From Igneacidithiobacillus sp041146875 (GTDB lineage Bacteria; Pseudomonadota; Gammaproteobacteria; Acidithiobacillales; Acidithiobacillaceae), in NCBI RefSeq assembly GCF_041146875.1, contig NZ_JBFRXP010000007.1:1-64000 (forward strand): DNA of 64,000 nt. Direction: 5' to 3'. Shown piece after piece: positions 26,039-34,469 of this stretch. Position 1 is the first letter of the stretch, and the number at the start of each line of letters is the position of its first letter. The notes below the pieces were generated by a model. That model was not told the DNA's origin. It was given only the letters and a program-made list of their open reading frames with translations, and did no database searches. The position numbers were made by a program, and so were the translations under genes.

Positions 26039-28375
26039 ATGGTCAAGCACTGTAGCGCCGTCGCGGGCGCCACGCTCCCCGCTGGCAGTCCGCGCATTGC
26101 CCTGGTCGGCAATCCCAACTGCGGCAAGACCACCATTTACAATCTTCTTACCGGCACTCACCAGACGGTGGGTAACTGGCCCGGTGTTACCGTCGAACGC
26201 CGCTCGGGCAGCGCGCGCCTGGCGGCAGGCGAGAAGGTCGAGGTGATCGACTTGCCGGGAATTTACAGTCTGTTGGGCGGTGGCGGTGAAGACCAGGCGG
26301 TGGCGCGACAGTTTCTGTGCGACGAGGACGTCGAGCTGATCGTGCAGGTGCTCGATGCCAGTACGCTGGAGCGGCATTTACTCTTGACTGCCGAACTCAT
26401 CGAGCTGGAACGCCCCTTGTTGATCATCCTGAACATGGTGGACGAAGCGCAGGATCGCGGCCTACGGATCGAAGCCAGCGCACTTTCCGTGCGTCTTGGC
26501 GTACCGGTAGTGCCGATGGTGGCACGTCGGGGGAAGGGCTTGGGGGAGCTGCGCCTAGCCCTGCGCGAGGCACTGCGCGCGCACGTGCTACCGCAAAGGC
26601 CTGATTGGGAGCCAGTGGTGGAAGCCAGCCTGAGCGAACTAAGCACCGAGATCGGCGCGCAAATTGGCGAGGAGCGCAGTCGTTTTTTGGCCTGGCAAAC
26701 TCTGGAAATGCCGGAAAGCACGCCGCCAGCCCTGCGTGCGGCGCGTGAGCGTGTGGCGCAGCGTCTGCAACAAGGCAGCGGTGAGGATGTTGTCGACCTG
26801 CTTCCTGCCGCACGCTTTTCCTGGGCTGCGGCACTCGCATCCCGGGTGACGCAAGCCACGGGCAAGGCTGGCTGGAGACAACGCGCAACGCGCCATCTCG
26901 ATCGCTGGATTTTGCACGACTGGCTGGGCGTGCCGATCTTTCTTGCAGTGTTGTACCTGGTCTTTGTGGTCAGTTTCAGCGGCGGCAATGTCTTTCTCGA
27001 TTTTTTTGATCAGACCTCGGCGGCGCTGCTGATGCACGGCTTTGGCCATCTGTTATTGCAAGTTGGCGCACCGGGCTGGCTGGTGAGCGCCCTGGCCGGG
27101 GGGATTGGTGGTGGTCTGAATCTGGTGATTAGCTTCATCCCGCCCATTGGGCTGACCTTTCTTTTCCTCGCCTTTTTGGAAGACTCCGGGTACATGGCGC
27201 GCGCCGCCTATGTGATGGATCGCCTGATGCGCCGCGTGGGTTTGCCGGGCAATGCCCTAGTGCCGATGGTGATTGGTTTTGGCTGCAACGTGCCGGCCAT
27301 CATGGGCGCGCGCATCATCGACGATCCGCGTGGACGGGTGCTGACGGTACTCATGCAGCCCTTCATGTCCTGTTCGGCACGGCTGACGATCTACATGGCC
27401 TTTGCCGTGGTCTTTTTTCGCGGCAACGGCGGGCAGGTGGTGTTTTTGCTCTATCTGACGGGCATTCTCATGGCCCTTTTTACCGCCTGGCTCCTGGGAA
27501 AGACCGCGCTGCGCGGTCAGGCCCGTCCCTTTGTCATGGAGCTGCCGCCCTATCGGCTGCCGAGCCTGCGCAGCGTCGCGCTGCAAGCGTGGCAACGCCT
27601 ACGCATTTTTGTGCTGCGTGTCGGCAAGGTCATCGCCGCAATTGGTTTCATCCTCTTCCTCTTGCCGGGCATTGGCTGGACTAGCCAGGGATTGCGCGCC
27701 ACCGACATCGACCATTCGCTATTGGCGCAAGGTAGCGAGGCGCTGGTGCCCCTCTTTGCGCCCATGGGTATACAGCGCGACAACTGGCCGGCAGTTGCCG
27801 GTTTAGTGGCCGGCGCAGCGGCCAAGGAAGTGGTGATTGGCACCTTGAATGGTATCTACCAGCGCCAGGCTGGTGGCGACTTGATGGCGCAGTATCGCGA
27901 TCCAAATATCGTGCAGGCATTGCGCGATGCCTTAGCAACTATCCCGGAGAATGCCAGCAAGCTGTTGAGCAGCTTTACCGATCCCTTGGGATTTGCCGAT
28001 CTAAACCAACGCGATGCGAGTATTGCGGATTCGGGCGCCAGCTCACAGACCCTCGGCGCCCTGGCGCAGAGCTTTACGCCCCTGTCGGCCTTGGCCTATC
28101 TGCTCTTTGTACTGCTTTATGTGCCCTGCGCTAGCACCATGGGGGCGCTACGGCGGGAGGTAGGCTGGGGTTGGATGTTGTTTTCCACGGCTTACGGCAT
28201 CGGCATTGCCTGGGCGGTGGCGACCCTGGTATATCAGTGGGGGACCTTTGCCGGGCACCCGCGCACGACCTGGGGCTGGACGGCGGCCATCGCGATCGCC
28301 CTCTTGCTCCTGCTTTTGGGCCTGCGCCAGCAAGGACGGCGACACAGCAGGCTCCATCTTCAGGAGCAGGGATGA
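26039..28375 (+). CDS. feoB: Ferrous iron transporter B
   Basis: A 778-residue inner-membrane Fe(II) transporter. The N-terminal G domain has G1 GNPNCGKTT (24-32), G2 TVGNWPGVT, G3 DLPGIYSL and G4 NMVDEA. A helical GDI region follows, then the membrane part with two gate regions: GLPGNALVPMVIGFGCNVPA (Cys in the first gate) and the later YVPCASTM. Length is normal. It overlaps feoC by ATGA. In an acidic, iron-rich habitat Fe(II) would be plentiful, so expression is probably restrained by the upstream Fur-like site. Confidence 0.95.
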   Translation: MVKHCSAVAGATLPAGSPRIALVGNPNCGKTTIYNLLTGTHQTVGNWPGVTVERRSGSARLAAGEKVEVIDLPGIYSLLGGGGEDQAVARQFLCDEDVELIVQVLDASTLERHLLLTAELIELERPLLIILNMVDEAQDRGLRIEASALSVRLGVPVVPMVARRGKGLGELRLALREALRAHVLPQRPDWEPVVEASLSELSTEIGAQIGEERSRFLAWQTLEMPESTPPALRAARERVAQRLQQGSGEDVVDLLPAARFSWAAALASRVTQATGKAGWRQRATRHLDRWILHDWLGVPIFLAVLYLVFVVSFSGGNVFLDFFDQTSAALLMHGFGHLLLQVGAPGWLVSALAGGIGGGLNLVISFIPPIGLTFLFLAFLEDSGYMARAAYVMDRLMRRVGLPGNALVPMVIGFGCNVPAIMGARIIDDPRGRVLTVLMQPFMSCSARLTIYMAFAVVFFRGNGGQVVFLLYLTGILMALFTAWLLGKTALRGQARPFVMELPPYRLPSLRSVALQAWQRLRIFVLRVGKVIAAIGFILFLLPGIGWTSQGLRATDIDHSLLAQGSEALVPLFAPMGIQRDNWPAVAGLVAGAAAKEVVIGTLNGIYQRQAGGDLMAQYRDPNIVQALRDALATIPENASKLLSSFTDPLGFADLNQRDASIADSGASSQTLGALAQSFTPLSALAYLLFVLLYVPCASTMGALRREVGWGWMLFSTAYGIGIAWAVATLVYQWGTFAGHPRTTWGWTAAIAIALLLLLLGLRQQGRRHSRLHLQEQG

Positions 28376-28656
28376 TGGAGAGCCCACTCTTTCGTATCCG
28401 CGAGCTGCTGCGCGCGGGGGAGAGCCTAAGCCCAAGCGAAATCGCGCAGCGTCTGGAGCTTGCGCGCGACTTGGTAGATGCCGGCCTGCAACATTGGCAA
28501 AGTCGGGGTGAACTTGCTCGTGTACAAAACTTGACGCAAGTTGGAAACAGTAGCTGTGCGAACCGTTGTGCCGGCACTTGCTCTGGCTGCACGCCGCCAG
28601 CGCCCCCCGTGCCGGTCGAAGCACGCTATCGCTGGCGCGCCCAACGCGCTGCCTAG
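28372..28656 (+). CDS. feoC: FeoC-like winged-helix iron-sulfur protein
   Basis: A 94-residue protein with an N-terminal winged helix (LSPSEIAQRLELARDLVDAGLQHW, given here as positions about 17-40). A Cys cluster follows in which four cysteines are spaced C-x3-C-x3-C-x2-C (about 60-71), as in FeoC. A proline-rich tail ends it. FeoC tunes FeoB activity or stability and can bind an iron-sulfur cluster. Start ATGATG at 28372 overlaps the feoB stop. Confidence 0.8.
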   Translation: MMESPLFRIRELLRAGESLSPSEIAQRLELARDLVDAGLQHWQSRGELARVQNLTQVGNSSCANRCAGTCSGCTPPAPPVPVEARYRWRAQRAA

Positions 28657-28722
28657 ACAGGAGAGAACCGAAAAGGACCAGCGTTGTCATAGAGGTATGC
28701 CAACAAGTGAAGGAATGTCCTC

Positions 28723-29331
28723 ATGCCGCAGTTTCCATCCTCTACCCTGTCAACGCGCGCCGTGGCCCTTGGCGCAGTTTTTTCTACCACGATATTACTC
28801 AGTGCCTGTGCCCAGCACGTTTCGCCAACAAGCCATGCGCAAATGGTCCCAAGTAGCGTTGTTCCTAGTCAAAGTGCCAATACCCAGGCGCTGAATCGTG
28901 CAGAAGAGCGAGAAAACAACCTCTCCTACGGCCCATTGGGTGGCCATAACGAAAATCTTTCCGATGCCGAACTCGCAGCCCTCCCGCGCCATTTGCGCGT
29001 GCATTTTGCACAAAACAGCTTCCATATCAGTGCGCATGCCCGCCACATCACCAATGAAAATGCGCGTTTCTTGCGGCGTTTCCCCAATTTGCACGTACGA
29101 CTGGAGGGGAACTGCTCGCAACCGGGTACGCAGGAATACAATCTCGGCCTGGGGGAATGGCGTGCCCATGCCATCAAGGAACTGCTGGAAGCAGATGGCG
29201 TGTCCGCCAGTCGCATCAGTACCGTTTCCTTTGGCAAAGACAACTTACTTTGTAATCAAAATACCGCTGCCTGTTGGCACCGCAATCAGCGCGTCGATTT
29301 TGTCTACCGTGCCACAAGCAGCGGAGAATGA
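28723..29331 (+). CDS. OmpA-family lipoprotein (Pal-like)
   Basis: A 202-residue lipoprotein: signal peptide with lipobox LLSAC (Cys29), a serine-rich linker, and an OmpA/Pal domain (about 85-195). The domain has RLEGNCSQPGTQEYNLGLGE and RNQRVDFVY; EGNCS replaces the usual EGHTD/EGNTD. It would hold peptidoglycan near the outer membrane. Its stop overlaps the ATG of the PBP gene, so both envelope proteins are co-translated. Confidence 0.83.
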   Translation: MPQFPSSTLSTRAVALGAVFSTTILLSACAQHVSPTSHAQMVPSSVVPSQSANTQALNRAEERENNLSYGPLGGHNENLSDAELAALPRHLRVHFAQNSFHISAHARHITNENARFLRRFPNLHVRLEGNCSQPGTQEYNLGLGEWRAHAIKELLEADGVSASRISTVSFGKDNLLCNQNTAACWHRNQRVDFVYRATSSGE

Positions 29332-31241
29332 ACCCGCCCACCCGACCATTTCGCAAACTGCCACGCTCGCGGCCCCTTTGGCTCGCGGGCATTTTCATTA
29401 TTGGTTTTTTGGCAGTCCTAGGTCGCGATATTCAGGTGCAATATCTGCAGGCCAAACATCTGCGCTTCCAGGGGCAGATGCGTTATCTGCACAATCAACG
29501 CCTGCCCGCGCAACGCGGGGTAATCTTTGGTGCCAACGGCCTACCCCTGGCGGTAAACACTGCGGCAAGCACCATCTGGGGCGACCCCAAGGTCTTGGGA
29601 AAACATCAGGCGCAGTGGCCGCAACTGGCTAAGGCGCTAGATATGTCTGTCACTGAACTAGGCCAACGCTTGGCCAGCGGTGGCGCCGCCTTCGCCTATC
29701 TGGCACGGCAGCGACCCCCAAACGTTGGCACAGCGGTGCGCGCCTTGGGAATTCCCGGGGTTGGGGTATTGCCCAGTTCGCGCAGCTATTTTCCTCTGGG
29801 CGCCGCAACGACACCCCTGATTGGCCTCGTGGACCAAGCACATCAAGGGGCCACGGGCATGGAGTTGAGTTACAACCAGTGGCTGGCCGCACACCCCGGC
29901 TCGGAAGAGGCCCTCTACGATGGGCATGGACAAATCGTCAAGGTCCTGAAGGTCTCGCAACTCTCGCACCCTGGGCATGCCATCCATCTAACCATCAACC
30001 CGCAAATGCAGTATTGGGCCTATATGGCCTTACTACGTTCTCTACAGCATTTTCATGCCTGGGTCGGGTCGGCGGTACTTATGAACGTGCATACCGGCGC
30101 CATTTTGGCCATGGTCAGTGCTCCCAGTTGCAATCCTAATCAGGTGGGCGCCTGCACGGCACCAACAGACTATGTGAACAATGCGGTGCACCAAGCCTTT
30201 GAACCGGGTTCGGTGATGAAGCCCTTTGCCATTGCCGCTGCCTTGGCCAGCCACAGTGTTTCCCCCACACAGAAATTCCACGTCTTCCACCCACTCTGGG
30301 TCGGCGGCTACCCCATCACCGACGACGTGCCTCATCACATTCTCAATATCGAGCATATTCTCAAGTATTCGAGCTGTATCGGGACGGCCAAGATTGCCCT
30401 GCGCACCCCCAAACGCACCCTGTATGACATGTACCAAGCGGTGGGCTTTGGCCGTGTGCCAGCTGTAGGGCTCCCTGGGGAAACCGCTGGTGTCTTGCCG
30501 CCTTGGCAATCCTGGGGCATCGCCCGCCACGCTACGATTTCGATCGGTTACGGGGTCTCGGTGACAACACTGCAGCTCGCGGCTGCCTACGCCAGCATTG
30601 CCAACGGCGGTTGGTATGTGCGCCCGCACCTTTTCGCTGGCGAGAAGCTGCATCGACACCGGGTGATGCCGGGCTGGGTCGCCAATGATTTGCGAAGTTG
30701 GCTGCGATCCGTCGCCCGCCCAGGGGGCACTGGCATTTTGGCCGCGATCCCTGGTTACGGTGTCGGGGGCAAGACCGGCACCTCGAACATGGCCAATGGC
30801 AAAGACGGCTTTTACCACCATCGTACCAACGCCACTTTTGTCGGCTTTGCGCCGGGCGCTCATCCAGATTTGGTCATGGCGGTGAACCTGCGCGGTAGCC
30901 ACTACTCCTGGAACTTTGGCGGCATCGAAGCGGCCCCGGTGTTCCGCTACACCATGCGCCGTGCGTTGCGCACCATCGACGTTGCCCCACGCTGCAACAT
31001 CGGCGGTAAATTCCTGGAGATTCGCGTACCTGCTGGTTCCGACGTGCATGAGCTGGCATCGAAATACCACAGCACCAGCCGTTATCTGATGCAGATCAAT
31101 CACCTGTCGAGCCCACAAGCACTAGAGGCCGGCGCCTTTTTCAAGGTTCCCATGCCTTTGGGTGAAAAAGATTTTTGCCGCGTACAAACCCCGGCAGTAA
31201 GTCGCGCCCAGGCGGAGATCTGGAGTGAGGGGGGCGGCTAA
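29328..31241 (+). CDS. Class B penicillin-binding protein (FtsI/PBP2-type) with C-terminal LysM
   Basis: A 637-residue protein: one N-terminal membrane helix (about 17-33), a PBP dimer domain (about 55-190), and a transpeptidase domain (about 240-540). The nucleophile motif is SVMK (Ser295, Lys298) and KTGT is at 482-485. The second motif reads Ser348-Ser349-Cys350 where SxN is expected, an Asn-to-Cys change confirmed by the TGT codon. A LysM-like segment (about 563-608; ASKYHSTSRYLMQINHL) follows, unusual for class B PBPs. Start 29328 overlaps the lipoprotein stop (ATGA). It cross-links septal or side-wall peptidoglycan. It lies outside any division cluster, so it is probably a second FtsI-like enzyme. 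Confidence 0.85.
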   Translation: MNPPTRPFRKLPRSRPLWLAGIFIIGFLAVLGRDIQVQYLQAKHLRFQGQMRYLHNQRLPAQRGVIFGANGLPLAVNTAASTIWGDPKVLGKHQAQWPQLAKALDMSVTELGQRLASGGAAFAYLARQRPPNVGTAVRALGIPGVGVLPSSRSYFPLGAATTPLIGLVDQAHQGATGMELSYNQWLAAHPGSEEALYDGHGQIVKVLKVSQLSHPGHAIHLTINPQMQYWAYMALLRSLQHFHAWVGSAVLMNVHTGAILAMVSAPSCNPNQVGACTAPTDYVNNAVHQAFEPGSVMKPFAIAAALASHSVSPTQKFHVFHPLWVGGYPITDDVPHHILNIEHILKYSSCIGTAKIALRTPKRTLYDMYQAVGFGRVPAVGLPGETAGVLPPWQSWGIARHATISIGYGVSVTTLQLAAAYASIANGGWYVRPHLFAGEKLHRHRVMPGWVANDLRSWLRSVARPGGTGILAAIPGYGVGGKTGTSNMANGKDGFYHHRTNATFVGFAPGAHPDLVMAVNLRGSHYSWNFGGIEAAPVFRYTMRRALRTIDVAPRCNIGGKFLEIRVPAGSDVHELASKYHSTSRYLMQINHLSSPQALEAGAFFKVPMPLGEKDFCRVQTPAVSRAQAEIWSEGGG

Positions 31242-31315
31242 AGCGGGTTGCGCGTAGGCAGCCCCACAAGTCGGTGCTACCCTTGCGGAATGCAATAACA
31301 TGAGAGGCCGGTGCC

Positions 31316-31435
31316 ATGCGTAGTAACGTTCTCGATGAAGATCTGCAAGCCTGCAGCGAAAGGCCGCGCACGGGTTTTCGCCGCGATGGTCGGGAAGACC
31401 TCGTTGCCTATGCGTTTTCGGAAACGGCGGCATGA
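31316..31435 (+). CDS. 39-aa DUF2237-like mini-protein or remnant
   Basis: A short frame whose first 24 residues (RSNVLDEDLQACSERP, then TGFRRDG) match the N-terminus of DUF2237 proteins, which are normally about 110-120 residues. The rest of that family is missing; the frame ends AFSETAA and its TGA overlaps the pyrC start (ATGA). GAGAGG precedes the ATG. It is either a decayed gene that now serves to couple translation into pyrC, or a real mini-protein. Confidence 0.45.
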   Translation: MRSNVLDEDLQACSERPRTGFRRDGREDLVAYAFSETAA

Positions 31436-32487
31436 GTTCGATTACGACCCAAGAAATCAGCATCCTGCGTCCCGATGACTGGCACCTGCATCTACGCGAT
31501 GGCGCCATGCTCCACACGGTTTTGCCGGACACGGCTGTGCGCTTCGGTCGCGCCATTGTCATGCCCAACCTCAAGCCACCAGTGTCTAGCGCCGCTATGG
31601 CGCAGGCGTATCGGGAACGCATCTTGGCCGCGTTACCGAAAGGCTCTGTTTTTACGCCATTGATGACCCTGTATCTGACGGAAGCGACGCCCATCGAGGC
31701 AATCCGGGCAGCGAAGGAAAGTGGCATCGTGCATGCTGTCAAATACTATCCTGCGGGAGCCACCACCAATTCAGAAAATGGCGTGCGTGATCTCAAAAAG
31801 GTCTATCCCGTTCTTGCCGCTATGGAACACTGGGATTTGCCGCTGCTGCTGCATGGCGAAGTCACTGATCCGGTAGTTGATGTTTTTGATCGGGAAGCGG
31901 TTTTTATCGAAAGGCATCTCATTGCTCTGCGTCGCGATTTTCCGGCTTTACGCATGGTGCTGGAACATGTCACCACCAGTGCCGCGGTTGATTTCGTGCA
32001 GAGCGCAGGAGCGCGCACCGCAGCCACGATAACCGCTCATCATCTGTTGTTGAATCGCAATGCGATGTTCCAGGGCGGCATTCGCCCGCATCATTACTGC
32101 CTACCGATTCTGAAGCGGGAACGACATCGCGAGGCCCTGGTACAGGCCGCAATCAGCGGTAATCCGCAGTTTTTTCTTGGCACTGATAGCGCCCCACATC
32201 CGCAAAATGCCAAAGAATCTGCTTGCGGCTGCGCCGGGATCTACACCGCCCACGCCGCCATCGAACTCTATGCGGAGGTCTTTGCCAAGGCCAATGCCCT
32301 GGATCGACTGGAAGCCTTTGCCAGCCGGCATGGCCCTGCTTTTTATGGGCTACCCTGCAATACGGACAGCATTACCCTGCGGCACGAAAGCTGGTGCGTG
32401 CCAGAGAAGATCGGTATGGGAGCAGAAATGATCGTACCCTTGCGCGCGGGCGAGGAAATTTCCTGGCGCCTGGTCGGCGTTGGGTGA
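31432..32487 (+). CDS. pyrC: Dihydroorotase (class II)
   Basis: A 351-residue zinc amidohydrolase that closes carbamoyl-aspartate to dihydroorotate in pyrimidine synthesis. RPDDWHLHLRDG (about 11-22) supplies the first metal-binding histidines, and AVKYYPAGATTNSE contains the lysine that is carboxylated in the binuclear centre. FFLGTDSAPHP supplies the catalytic Asp. This is the short E. coli PyrC type. It converges on the yoeB toxin gene. Confidence 0.94.
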   Translation: MSSITTQEISILRPDDWHLHLRDGAMLHTVLPDTAVRFGRAIVMPNLKPPVSSAAMAQAYRERILAALPKGSVFTPLMTLYLTEATPIEAIRAAKESGIVHAVKYYPAGATTNSENGVRDLKKVYPVLAAMEHWDLPLLLHGEVTDPVVDVFDREAVFIERHLIALRRDFPALRMVLEHVTTSAAVDFVQSAGARTAATITAHHLLLNRNAMFQGGIRPHHYCLPILKRERHREALVQAAISGNPQFFLGTDSAPHPQNAKESACGCAGIYTAHAAIELYAEVFAKANALDRLEAFASRHGPAFYGLPCNTDSITLRHESWCVPEKIGMGAEMIVPLRAGEEISWRLVGVG

Positions 32488-32493
32488 TCGCCC

Positions 32494-32757
32494 CTACACA
32501 TAGTGGTAACGGCAGGCGACGATCACGAGCTCGGTATCCGTCGCGCGGTAGACGAGACGGTTGCTTTCGTCAATGCGCCGCGACCAGTAGCCGGACAGAT
32601 CACCACGCAGGGCTTCTGATTTGCCAATGCCGGCGAAGGGTTCCGGGGCCGCCGCTTCGATCAGGAGGTTGATACGGCGCAAGGTCTTCTTGTCTTGTGA
32701 TTGCCAGTAGTGATAGCCGTCCCAAGCGTCGGGCACAAAACAAATCGATCGTGCCAT
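32494..32757 (-). CDS. yoeB: YoeB-family mRNA interferase toxin
   Basis: An 87-residue RelE-fold toxin that cuts mRNA on the ribosome. Alignment by eye with E. coli YoeB is strong: WDGYHYW, LRRINLLIEA, LSGYWSRRID (catalytic Arg) and CRYHYV (catalytic His near the end); the Glu of the GKSEAL segment corresponds to Glu46. It lies directly after its antitoxin gene, with the antitoxin stop and toxin start sharing a base (TAATG). Confidence 0.93.
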   Translation of the reverse strand: MARSICFVPDAWDGYHYWQSQDKKTLRRINLLIEAAAPEPFAGIGKSEALRGDLSGYWSRRIDESNRLVYRATDTELVIVACRYHYV

Positions 32758-33017
32758 TACTCGCTGGGGAGCAAGTCGCGCCGCTGCGCTTGGCCCGCCT
32801 GATCCTGGGCAATAGCCCGCGCCAACGCTGCGGCGCTGGCGGGGTTACTGGTGAGGTGCAGCGTTTCTACGATGCTGTTATAGCTGTCCAAAGACATGAG
32901 TACCGCATCGCCGGCGGCATCACGGCGACTGATGACTGCCACATCAGCATCCTGGACTACGCTGTCCAACAGGGTTTTGAACTCGTTTCGCGCCTGGGTG
33001 TAGCTGATAACTTTCAT
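32757..33017 (-). CDS. yefM: YefM-family antitoxin
   Basis: An 86-residue Phd/YefM antitoxin. The N-terminal MKVISYTQARNEFKTLLD forms the DNA-binding dimer; RRDAAGDAVLMSLDSYNSI is the conserved centre, and the C-terminal half, rich in Ala and Gln, wraps the toxin. It should repress its own operon and neutralise YoeB. The pair is inserted between pyrC and lysA. Confidence 0.92.
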   Translation of the reverse strand: MKVISYTQARNEFKTLLDSVVQDADVAVISRRDAAGDAVLMSLDSYNSIVETLHLTSNPASAAALARAIAQDQAGQAQRRDLLPSE

Positions 33018-33087
33018 GGCAGATAAACCTGTGCAAGTACCCGTACAATTCTAGTCCGAGTGCGGACGCTGTACAAGCAGCCGCAGG

Positions 33088-34338
33088 CTAGTCGACCAGA
33101 CAGTCCTCTTCGGGGCCGAGCAGATCGGCGAGAGTCTCGCGGCGGCGGATGCAACGTATCTCTGCGCCCTGCACCAGGATCTCGGCGGCGCGGGGGCGGC
33201 TGTTGTACTGGCTGCTCATGGCAAAGCCGTAGGCTCCGGCGCCGAGAATCGCGAGAGATTCCCCTGCGGCAATGGCGGGCAGCGGACGGTTTTTGGCAAG
33301 GAAATCGCCACTTTCACAAACCGGCCCGACAATGTCGCAGTCGCGCAGCGGCGCGTCGCTCTGCCGTAGGGGCAGGAACTCGTGCCAGGCCCCGTAGAGG
33401 CTGGGGCGCAAGAGATCATTCATGGCTGCATCAACCACGCAAAAATGTTTGCCCTCGTTTTTTTTCCAGTACTCGACCGTGGTCAGTAAGGCCCCGGCAT
33501 TCCCCACCAGGGAGCGGCCCAGTTCCACCACCCGGCGCACCTGCAGACCCGCCAGCGCAGTGTCGAGAACGGCAGCGTAATCGGCCGGGCTGGGGGCATT
33601 TTCCTCGTGATAGCGAATGCCCACGCCACCGCCACAGTCGATATGGCGCAGGGTGATGCCACTATCGCGCAGCCGTTCATAGAGATCGCGCAGGCGGCGG
33701 GCGGCAGCACCCAGGGGTTGCAGGTCGATGAGCTGTGAGCCGATGTGGGCGGCGACGCCGATAAACGCAATGCTCGGCCACTCTGCTGCACGCCGGTAGA
33801 GGGCCTCGGCGGCGGCAATGGGGATGCCAAATTTGCTCTCTTTCAGGCCGGTGGCGATGTACTTATGGGTGCCGGGATCGACGTCAGGATTGACGCGCAG
33901 CGCGACAGGCGCGCGTAGCCCCATTTTCGTCGCGACTTCGGCAATGCGTTCCAACTCCGCCGCTGACTCGACATTCAGACAAAAAATCCCGGCGTCGAGG
34001 GCTGCGTGGATCTCGTCGCGGCTTTTGCCTACCCCGGAAAAGACGATCTTTTTCGGATCGCCACCGGCGCGCAGTACCCGCGCCAGCTCGCCAGCGGAGA
34101 CAATATCGAAGCCCGCGCCCCATTGCGCCAGGCGACGTAGCAGATGCAGGTTACTATTGGCCTTGACCGCGTAGCAGGTAAGGGTCTGTTCACCCAGGGC
34201 GTGGGCGAAGGCGTGGTAACGCTCGCGCAGATAGAGCTCGGAATAGACATAGCAGGGGGTGCCATAGCGCTCGACGATCTCGCTCACAAGGCAATCGTCG
34301 ACATACAGTTGCCCGGCACGGTAATGAAATGGATGCAT
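33088..34338 (-). CDS. lysA: Diaminopimelate decarboxylase
   Basis: A 416-residue PLP enzyme making lysine from meso-diaminopimelate. CYAVKANSNLHLLRR contains the PLP lysine; HIGSQL, GGGVGIRY and GPVCESGDFLAK are the phosphate- and substrate-binding elements. Its ATG overlaps the stop of lptM (TAATG). The order argH-lptM-lysA makes one transcription unit. Confidence 0.94.
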   Translation of the reverse strand: MHPFHYRAGQLYVDDCLVSEIVERYGTPCYVYSELYLRERYHAFAHALGEQTLTCYAVKANSNLHLLRRLAQWGAGFDIVSAGELARVLRAGGDPKKIVFSGVGKSRDEIHAALDAGIFCLNVESAAELERIAEVATKMGLRAPVALRVNPDVDPGTHKYIATGLKESKFGIPIAAAEALYRRAAEWPSIAFIGVAAHIGSQLIDLQPLGAAARRLRDLYERLRDSGITLRHIDCGGGVGIRYHEENAPSPADYAAVLDTALAGLQVRRVVELGRSLVGNAGALLTTVEYWKKNEGKHFCVVDAAMNDLLRPSLYGAWHEFLPLRQSDAPLRDCDIVGPVCESGDFLAKNRPLPAIAAGESLAILGAGAYGFAMSSQYNSRPRAAEILVQGAEIRCIRRRETLADLLGPEEDCLVD

Positions 34339-34469
34339 TAGTGGCTGCTCGTCGTCGAACTGGTGGGAGCGGGTGCTTGCGGGAGGGTGAGGGGGGTTTT
34401 ACGGCCACAACCGGCCAGGGCCAAACTGCCGAGCATGAGCAAGACGATCCAGGGGCGCAGACGCATCAT
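34338..34469 (-). CDS. lptM: LptM (YifL-type) small outer-membrane lipoprotein
   Basis: A 43-residue lipoprotein. Its hydrophobic signal peptide ends LALAGC (Cys21) and the mature start CGRKTPLTLP matches LptM, which helps the LptD/E lipopolysaccharide translocon to mature. A serine/threonine-rich tail follows. It lies between argH (ATGA overlap) and lysA (TAATG overlap), the usual place for this gene. Confidence 0.85.
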   Translation of the reverse strand: MMRLRPWIVLLMLGSLALAGCGRKTPLTLPQAPAPTSSTTSSH

